Assembly: GCA_959599615.1 (NCBI GenBank)
Contig: CAUGKA010000077.1
Coordinates: forward strand, 1-8,546
DNA length: 8,546 nt
Origin: an uncultured Collinsella sp.
GTDB taxonomy: Bacteria > Actinomycetota > Coriobacteriia > Coriobacteriales > Coriobacteriaceae
Reading direction: 5' to 3'
Under the pieces are notes generated by a model that worked only from the letters and a program-made list of their open reading frames with translations, did not search any database and was not told where the DNA came from. The position numbers were made by a program, and so were the translations under genes. Of this stretch, positions 4,895-8,546 are shown piece by piece (position 1 is the stretch's first letter; every line of letters begins with the position of its first letter).

Positions 4895-6676
4895 TTAGAG
4901 GCGAGCGAGGTCATAGGCTTGTGCGGCTGACTCGCCGGCGCAGATAAGGTTGGCTGTGGCTTCTTGCGGATCGAGTGCCCGCTCCAGGTCCACGGGCTTG
5001 CGACAGATCGGCAGGACAAGGTCGATGCCCTGCTCGTACACCGCATCCAGGTTGTCGGCACGACCGCCCACGACGGCAACAACCGGCTTGCCATATCGCT
5101 TGGCACGGCGGGCCACGCCCACCGGCGCCTTGCCGGCGGCGGATTGCTCGTCCATATTGCCCTCGCCCGTTATGACCAGGTCGACATCGCGTACACGCTC
5201 GTCAAACCCCACGAGATCGAGCACTGTCTCCACGCCCGAACGCAACTCGGCACCGAGCGCCAGCAGCGCGGCGCCCAGGCCGCCGGCGGCACCGGCACCG
5301 GGCACGCCGAGCACCGAGCCGAACGTCCGTGCACCCTCGGGCACGCGCAGCAGCCCCTGGGCCCGAGCCTCGACAATTGCCGTATCGAGCAGACGACCGT
5401 AGCCGACCATCCAACTGTCGCACCTGCTCAGCGCCTCGGCGTCACCCGTCGGCAAGCCTTTCTGCCCACCAAACACCGCCAATGCGCCCCGACGCCCCAC
5501 GAGCGGATTCTCGACATCCGAAAGCACAACGATACGAGCGTCATCCAAAGCCTGAAGCGCTGGCGCCAAATCAACGCTCGCCACCTGCTCAAGGCCTGCA
5601 AGACCGGGGGCGATATCGCAGCCCCGATCATCGACCACACGCGCGCCCAGCGCCTGCAGCATGCCGGCGCCACCGTCGTTGGTGGCACTGCCGCCCAAAC
5701 CAATATAGAGTGTCTTTGCGCCCTTGCGAACCGCGCGAAGCATGAGCTCGCCCACGCCATAGGTTGTAGCAGCCAGCGCCGACGACTCCGTGCAAGGCGA
5801 ATACCCAATGCCAGCCGCCTCGGCCATCTCGATGACCGCGGACTCGCGCTCGACATCAACCAGCATCCGGGCAGACGCGCTCTTGCCCAAGGGACCTGCT
5901 ACCTCGCAGGTCACAACCTCACCGCCGCACGCGGCAATGGCGTCGAGCGTTCCCTCGCCGCCGTCTGCCAGCAGCAATGTGCACACCTCGGCATCGGGCC
6001 AAACGCGGCGCACGCCTTCGGCAACGACCTCCTCTGCCTGCGCGCTCGAAACGCTACCCTTAAAGGAGTCGATCGCCAACAGCACACGGCGGGGCCGGCG
6101 GCACGCGGCACCAAAATCGACCACCTCAACGGCGATTTCTTCGGCACACGCGAGCGCCTCGGCATGAGCGGCATGTGCCTCAAGATCGGCCCCACAACCG
6201 CAGACAGCACCATCGGTGTCACGCAGCCCACTAAAATAGCCGCTCAACACCTCACGACACTCGTCTGCCAGCACGCCGGCGGTCACATTAAACCGATGAT
6301 TCAGGCGCGAGTCGGCATTCAAATCGTATAGGGATCCCAGCGCGCCGGCCTTGGCGTCGCTCGCGCCATACACGCAGCGCCCCACGCGCGCGTTGACCAT
6401 AAGGCCCGCGCACATGCAGCAAGGCTCAAGCGTCACGTAGACCGTGCAATCGGAAAGGCGCCAGCGGCCAAGTGCCTGGGCAGCGGCGCACACGGCCGCA
6501 AACTCTGCATGCGCCGAAGGGTCCCGGTCGAGCTCGCGCCGATTGTGCGCCCTCGCGACGATCTCGCCGTCGCGCACCACTACGGCTCCGATGGGCACCT
6601 CGCCCACCGCCGCGGCGGCTCGCGCCTCCGCCAACGCCTCGCGCATGAACTTCTCGTCGATTTCGGTGATCGTCAT
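4895..6676 (-). CDS. tadA: TadA-glycerate kinase fusion: tRNA adenosine(34) deaminase joined to glycerate 2-kinase
   Basis: One uninterrupted 593-residue frame holds two complete enzymes. Residues about 1-154 are TadA, which converts A34 to inosine in tRNA-Arg(ACG). The zinc and catalytic motifs are HAE (56-58, Glu58 proton shuttle) and PCCMC (85-89, Cys86 and Cys89). Residues about 196-593 are glycerate kinase type 1 (GarK/GlxK family, ATP + D-glycerate to 2-phosphoglycerate), with AIDSFKGS (202-209), LLADGGEGT (235-243), GLGGSATNDGG (326-336), DVENPL, GGQKG, PGAGAAGGLG and VITGEGNMDEQS. The domains are joined by an Ala/Cys-rich linker (about 155-195). Both parts have normal family length. 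I chose the ATG at 6674-6676 because AGGGAAGG precedes it and MTITEIDEKFMREAL begins like TadA; the frame reaches a GTG at 6727, which would abut the tRNA gene. I see no ATG or ribosome site in the linker for separate kinase translation. The domain assignments are firm; the benefit of joining them is unknown. Confidence 0.93.
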   Translation of the reverse strand: MTITEIDEKFMREALAEARAAAAVGEVPIGAVVVRDGEIVARAHNRRELDRDPSAHAEFAAVCAAAQALGRWRLSDCTVYVTLEPCCMCAGLMVNARVGRCVYGASDAKAGALGSLYDLNADSRLNHRFNVTAGVLADECREVLSGYFSGLRDTDGAVCGCGADLEAHAAHAEALACAEEIAVEVVDFGAACRRPRRVLLAIDSFKGSVSSAQAEEVVAEGVRRVWPDAEVCTLLLADGGEGTLDAIAACGGEVVTCEVAGPLGKSASARMLVDVERESAVIEMAEAAGIGYSPCTESSALAATTYGVGELMLRAVRKGAKTLYIGLGGSATNDGGAGMLQALGARVVDDRGCDIAPGLAGLEQVASVDLAPALQALDDARIVVLSDVENPLVGRRGALAVFGGQKGLPTGDAEALSRCDSWMVGYGRLLDTAIVEARAQGLLRVPEGARTFGSVLGVPGAGAAGGLGAALLALGAELRSGVETVLDLVGFDERVRDVDLVITGEGNMDEQSAAGKAPVGVARRAKRYGKPVVAVVGGRADNLDAVYEQGIDLVLPICRKPVDLERALDPQEATANLICAGESAAQAYDLARL

Positions 6677-6691
6677 CGTTCGCCTTCCCTG

Positions 6692-6717
6692 TTGCAAATT
6701 CAAAACGATGCTATCAT
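6692..6717 (+). promoter_or_regulatory. Possible tRNA-Ser promoter
   Basis: TATCAT (6712-6717) matches the -10 consensus at 5 of 6 positions and lies 10 nt before the mature tRNA start. TTGCAA (6692-6697) is the only -35-like hexamer, but the 14-nt gap is too short for a standard promoter. The same A/T-rich patch must also serve the divergent tadA gene, so promoter elements may overlap here. Confidence 0.3.
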
Positions 6718-6727
6718 TACGACTCAC

Positions 6728-6817
6728 GGAGAGATGGCAGAGCGGTTGAATGCGGCGGTCTTGAAAACCGTTGAGCGCGAGAGCGTTCCGGGGGTTCGAA
6801 TCCCCCTCTCTCCGCCA
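6728..6817 (+). tRNA. tRNA-Ser (anticodon UGA)
   Basis: A 90-nt class II tRNA with CCA encoded. The acceptor stem is GGAGAGA (6728-6734) with TCTCTCC (6807-6813), discriminator G6814 and CCA at 6815-6817. The anticodon loop is CTTGAAA, giving anticodon TGA, which reads UCA and other UCN codons. A long variable arm (GAGCGCGAGAGCGTTC region) is typical of serine tRNA. The T arm GGGGGTTCGAATCCCCC is canonical. It diverges from the tadA fusion gene, and its 3' end is only 3 nt from the stop codon of the convergent tetR gene. I see no U-rich terminator after it. Confidence 0.97.
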
Positions 6818-6820
6818 CTT

Positions 6821-7417
6821 CTAGTGATGCACCGGTGTCATGGTCCGCTCAAACAGCGCATCGACCACGTCGGCCATCTCGGGTCGACGCTCAAGATCGT
6901 GGCCCGATTCCCACCATATCGTGAAAAGTCGAATAATACCGCCGGCGACAAACTCAGACGTCGTCTCGAGTGACACGGGGGCCAGGGCATCCTCGGCAAG
7001 CACGTTCATCACACGCTCGCGGATGGAGCGGGCAATACGGTCGCAAATAACGTTGGTCAACATGCCCGACATGCTGCTTGCCAAAATGTTATCCATGAGC
7101 CGCTCGTGCGCCAGAATCAAATCCATGGCATCGTCCAAAATCGCGTGCCGAAGCGCGCGCACGTCCTCGGCAGACACCGCGCCGGCCTCATCGGGCTGTT
7201 TTTGCGGCAAACCCGACATAAGCTCATCGATATAAAAGGCAAAGTAATCGTTCTTGTCGCGAAAGTGCTTGTAGAACGTCGTGCGGCGAATCATGGCGCG
7301 GTCGCACAGCATGGCAACCGTCAGATCCTCAAAATGATGCTCCTCGAGAAGCTCGGTGAAGGCATCGAACAGGGCGCGGTAGGTTTTCTTGATGCGAAGG
7401 TCCACTGGTATCGCCAT
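6821..7417 (-). CDS. TetR/AcrR-family transcriptional regulator
   Basis: This 198-residue protein has the TetR DNA-binding fold at its N-terminus: a leading helix (RIKKTYRALFDAFTELLEE, about 8-26), then LTVAMLCDRAMIRRTTFYKHFRDK (about 32-55). The TTFYKHF segment is the typical recognition-helix end. The rest is a helical ligand and dimerisation domain of usual length that I cannot assign to a known effector. The frame stays open upstream to 7678, but that part looks non-coding and would overlap lemA; the family start fits the ATG at 7415-7417. Its ribosome site is poor (GAGG touches the ATG), so a leaderless or weakly translated message is possible. It is divergent from lemA across 199 bp and convergent with tRNA-Ser. 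Candidate targets are itself and lemA. Confidence 0.88.
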   Translation of the reverse strand: MAIPVDLRIKKTYRALFDAFTELLEEHHFEDLTVAMLCDRAMIRRTTFYKHFRDKNDYFAFYIDELMSGLPQKQPDEAGAVSAEDVRALRHAILDDAMDLILAHERLMDNILASSMSGMLTNVICDRIARSIRERVMNVLAEDALAPVSLETTSEFVAGGIIRLFTIWWESGHDLERRPEMADVVDALFERTMTPVHH

Positions 7418-7454
7418 CCTCAGGGCAAAGACAACACTCGTCAATCTGTCGCAT

Positions 7455-7460
7455 ATCTTA
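7455..7460 (-). promoter_or_regulatory. Possible -10 box of tetR
   Basis: TAAGAT on the minus strand lies about 38 nt before the ATG at 7417, giving a leader of about 30 nt. It is the same hexamer as the predicted ffs -10. No clear -35 was found. This is a weak prediction. Confidence 0.25.
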
Positions 7461-7525
7461 CACCTGTACCTCGCGCGCTTTGCCCCGGTGCCAACCCCAC
7501 CGAAAACATAACGCTTACCGGAAAG

Positions 7526-7555
7526 TTCGGCACGGCAAAACGTTGCGGGTATACT
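7526..7555 (+). promoter_or_regulatory. Predicted promoter of lemA
   Basis: TATACT (7550-7555) is a good -10 and the same hexamer as that of the surface-protein gene. A weak -35-like TTCGGC (7526-7531) lies 18 nt upstream. Transcription would start near 7562, about 55 nt before the lemA ATG. The -10 is inside an imperfect palindrome (7548-7569). Confidence 0.45.
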
Positions 7556-7569
7556 AGTAGCGTTATACC
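7548..7569. promoter_or_regulatory. Palindrome over the lemA -10, candidate TetR-type operator
   Basis: GGTATA (7548-7553) and TATACC (7564-7569) are perfect 6-bp inverted half-sites about the centre of a 22-bp site. The left half-site covers the lemA -10 and the right one falls at the predicted transcription start. The size suits a TetR-family dimer, and a TetR gene is divergent. The link between the two is inference. Confidence 0.3.
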
Positions 7570-7616
7570 AACGGCAGCTGGCGCATGCCGCCGCGGCCAT
7601 TCGAAACGGAGACATC

Positions 7617-8168
7617 ATGATTACCGTCATCATCGGCATCGTTGTTGTCATTGTGATTGTCTGCGCCATCGCCGGCATCTACAACAACATGGTCACCAAG
7701 CGTAACCGCATCGATAACGCCTGGCAGAACATCGATACGCAGCTGCAGCGCCGCAACGACCTGATCCCCAACCTGGTCGAGACCGTCAAGGGCTACGCCA
7801 AGCACGAGCAGGAGACGCTCTCCGCCGTGATCAGCGCGCGTAACACCGCCGTCAAGGCCACTACGCCCGAGGCCAAGATGGAAGCCGACAACGTGCTGAC
7901 CGGTGCGCTGCGCCAGCTCTTTGCCGTAGCCGAGGCCTATCCCGATCTTAAGGCAAACACCAACTTTACGCAGCTGCAGGCATCACTCGAGGATACCGAG
8001 AACAAGATTAGCTATGCACGCCAGAGCTACAACGATTGCGTGCTCAGCTACAACAACGCCATTCAGACGTTCCCGGCTGTCATCTTTGCCGGCATCTTCC
8101 AGTTTAAGGAGCGCCAGGGCTTCGAGGCCGCCGAAGCAGCCCGCCAGGCCCCGACCGTCAAGTTCTAG
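7617..8168 (+). CDS. lemA: LemA family membrane-anchored protein
   Basis: This complete 183-residue protein has the LemA layout: an N-terminal transmembrane helix (about 2-22, ITVIIGIVVVIVIVCAIAG), then a long helical domain outside the membrane. The family core is clear at about 33-60 (NAWQNIDTQLQRRNDLIPNL, then VETVKGYAKHE). The C-terminal part has YNNAIQTFP (about 143-151) and ends in FKERQGFEAAEAARQAPTVKF-like sequence as in other members. LemA proteins are widespread, their biochemical role is unresolved, and a very short N-terminus outside the membrane is typical. GGAG (7608-7611) precedes the ATG. In many genomes lemA is followed by a TPM/DUF2207-type membrane protein or HtpX-like protease. 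Here a terminator follows within 40 nt, so it is a single-gene unit. Confidence 0.95.
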   Translation: MITVIIGIVVVIVIVCAIAGIYNNMVTKRNRIDNAWQNIDTQLQRRNDLIPNLVETVKGYAKHEQETLSAVISARNTAVKATTPEAKMEADNVLTGALRQLFAVAEAYPDLKANTNFTQLQASLEDTENKISYARQSYNDCVLSYNNAIQTFPAVIFAGIFQFKERQGFEAAEAARQAPTVKF

Positions 8169-8204
8169 TAGTTTGGCAGCGCATCCTAAATCGGCTATAT
8201 GCAT

Positions 8205-8250
8205 AAACAGCCCCGTCGAATGCATACTTCGACGGGGCGGTTTCCTTTTT
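8205..8250 (+). terminator. Intrinsic terminator of lemA
   Basis: GCCCCGTCGAA (8210-8220) pairs perfectly with TTCGACGGGGC (8228-8238), and the stem extends by AAAC/GTTT after one mismatch. TTTCCTTTTT follows on the plus strand. It lies about 40 nt after the lemA stop and no gene comes between, so lemA is transcribed alone. Confidence 0.92.
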
Positions 8251-8273
8251 CGCGAAGGTCCCCCTCTAAGCGC

Positions 8274-8476
8274 CGTGCATTTTTAGGAGTATTCAACATA
8301 ACCAAGGGCTTCGGGCGCTACGATAAATGCCAAAGACCGCGAATATCCCTGCAAATCAAACGCTGTCAGCCCATAACCCCGCCCATCATTCGTAGAAAAC
8401 AACGAGAAATCCCGATTTTTTGCCCGAGGTCGGTATGCAGGGGCCTTCGATTGCAGAATACTCGCAAAAATGCACG
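8274..8476. repeat. MITE-like element with 21-bp terminal inverted repeats
   Basis: CGTGCATTTTTAGGAGTATT (from 8274) and the reverse complement of 8456-8476 match at 19 of 21 positions over the arms 8274-8294 and 8456-8476. They enclose a unit of about 203 bp. No target-site duplication is obvious at the edges. The interior has no transposase but is almost filled by a 69-codon minus-strand frame. Size, terminal repeats and intergenic position fit a non-autonomous mobile element. I believe similar strings recur in related genomes, but this is from memory and unverified. Confidence 0.65.
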
Positions 8477-8492
8477 TCGCCACCACCCCCAC
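8283..8492 (-). CDS. Doubtful 69-codon ORF inside the MITE-like element
   Basis: The frame runs from a GTG at 8490-8492 to a TAA at 8283-8285. The start side lies just outside the right terminal repeat, and the stop lies inside the left one, so the repeat itself supplies the stop. The product is mixed, with no signal peptide, membrane helix or motif I recognise (it ends APEALGYVEYS). There is no clear ribosome site. If the element is multi-copy, this frame may be annotated repeatedly as a hypothetical protein or as a tail on other genes. I doubt that it is a functional gene. Confidence 0.2.
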   Translation of the reverse strand: MGVVATCIFASILQSKAPAYRPRAKNRDFSLFSTNDGRGYGLTAFDLQGYSRSLAFIVAPEALGYVEYS

Positions 8493-8517
8493 AGGTAGCG
8501 CGCAGAGATGTGGTGTA

Positions 8518-8539
8518 AGAGGCGGGGAATGCCCCGCCT
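8518..8539. other. GC-rich perfect hairpin at the right edge
   Basis: GAGGCGGGG (8518-8526) pairs perfectly with CCCCGCCTC (8531-8539) around an AATG loop. No T run follows on either strand within the window. It may be the terminator of a gene beyond base 8546 or a further repeat; the window ends too soon to decide. Confidence 0.5.
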
Positions 8540-8546
8540 CCGCCCT

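Noticed and set aside
4964..6331. 455-codon plus-strand open frame
   Set aside because: It is antisense to the kinase and TadA coding region, with no ribosome site or recognisable domain and shadow-type composition.
6677..6727. GTG start 17 codons upstream of the chosen TadA start
   Set aside because: It would place the gene start against the tRNA gene and leave no promoter space; TadA homology begins at the ATG, which has an AGGGAAGG ribosome site.
7418..7678. N-terminal extension of the TetR frame
   Set aside because: The extra 87 residues are Met/Thr/Cys-rich and unlike any TetR N-terminus, would overlap lemA and its promoter, and are not needed for the DNA-binding fold.
8274..8476. Riboswitch or structured leader for a gene to the right
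   Set aside because: No ligand-binding fold was recognised, and the terminal inverted repeats explain the structure better.
8199..8498. Plus-strand frame of 99 codons after lemA
   Set aside because: It starts inside the lemA terminator, crosses the MITE-like element, is Arg/Pro-rich and has no ribosome site.

Overview
The window looks like chromosomal DNA from a GC-rich Gram-positive actinobacterium. My best guess is Coriobacteriia, probably Collinsella or a close relative. The reasons are the codon use, a short (about 120 nt) SRP RNA without an Alu-type domain, an LAxTG-type sortase substrate, and an intergenic style full of short palindromic elements. The taxonomic call is inference from memory of such genomes and was not tested by a search.

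Layout. Bases 1-2790 (minus strand) hold a two-gene operon for a heterodimeric ABC exporter. The upstream gene (934-2790) is complete and carries the degenerate-site half. The downstream gene (933 to beyond base 1) is cut by the window edge and shows only its membrane domain. A palindrome overlaps the operon's predicted promoter. Divergently, 3004-3996 encodes a secreted coiled-coil protein with a C-terminal LANTG sortase signal, driven by an extended -10 promoter and closed by a strong, apparently bidirectional terminator at 4042-4081.

Bases 4083-4894 hold no convincing full-length protein gene. They contain the SRP RNA gene (ffs, minus strand, 4335-4454) and four different inverted-repeat elements, two of them with perfect arms of 33 and 20 bp. 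A possible 37-codon membrane ORF or gene remnant lies on the minus strand at 4080-4193.

Bases 4895-6676 (minus strand) hold one continuous reading frame fusing the tRNA adenosine deaminase TadA to a full glycerate 2-kinase. This is the most unusual gene in the window. tadA followed by ffs on the same strand matches the widespread Gram-positive order tadA-ffs-dnaX-recR, but dnaX is not next here. A tRNA-Ser(UGA) gene (6728-6817, plus strand) diverges from the fusion gene and converges on a TetR-family regulator (6821-7417, minus strand). Divergent from tetR is lemA (7617-8168, plus strand), a single-gene unit ending at a clear terminator.

Bases 8251-8546 are intergenic. They hold a roughly 200-bp MITE-like element with 21-bp imperfect terminal inverted repeats and an internal 69-codon ORF, then a GC-rich hairpin at the right edge.

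The genes are mostly independent units: an exporter, a wall-anchored surface protein, core RNA functions (SRP RNA, tRNA-Ser, TadA), a metabolic kinase joined to TadA, a regulator and a membrane-associated LemA protein. I see no phage, CRISPR or classical defence system. The points of interest are the gene fusion and the density of palindromic repeats around ffs.
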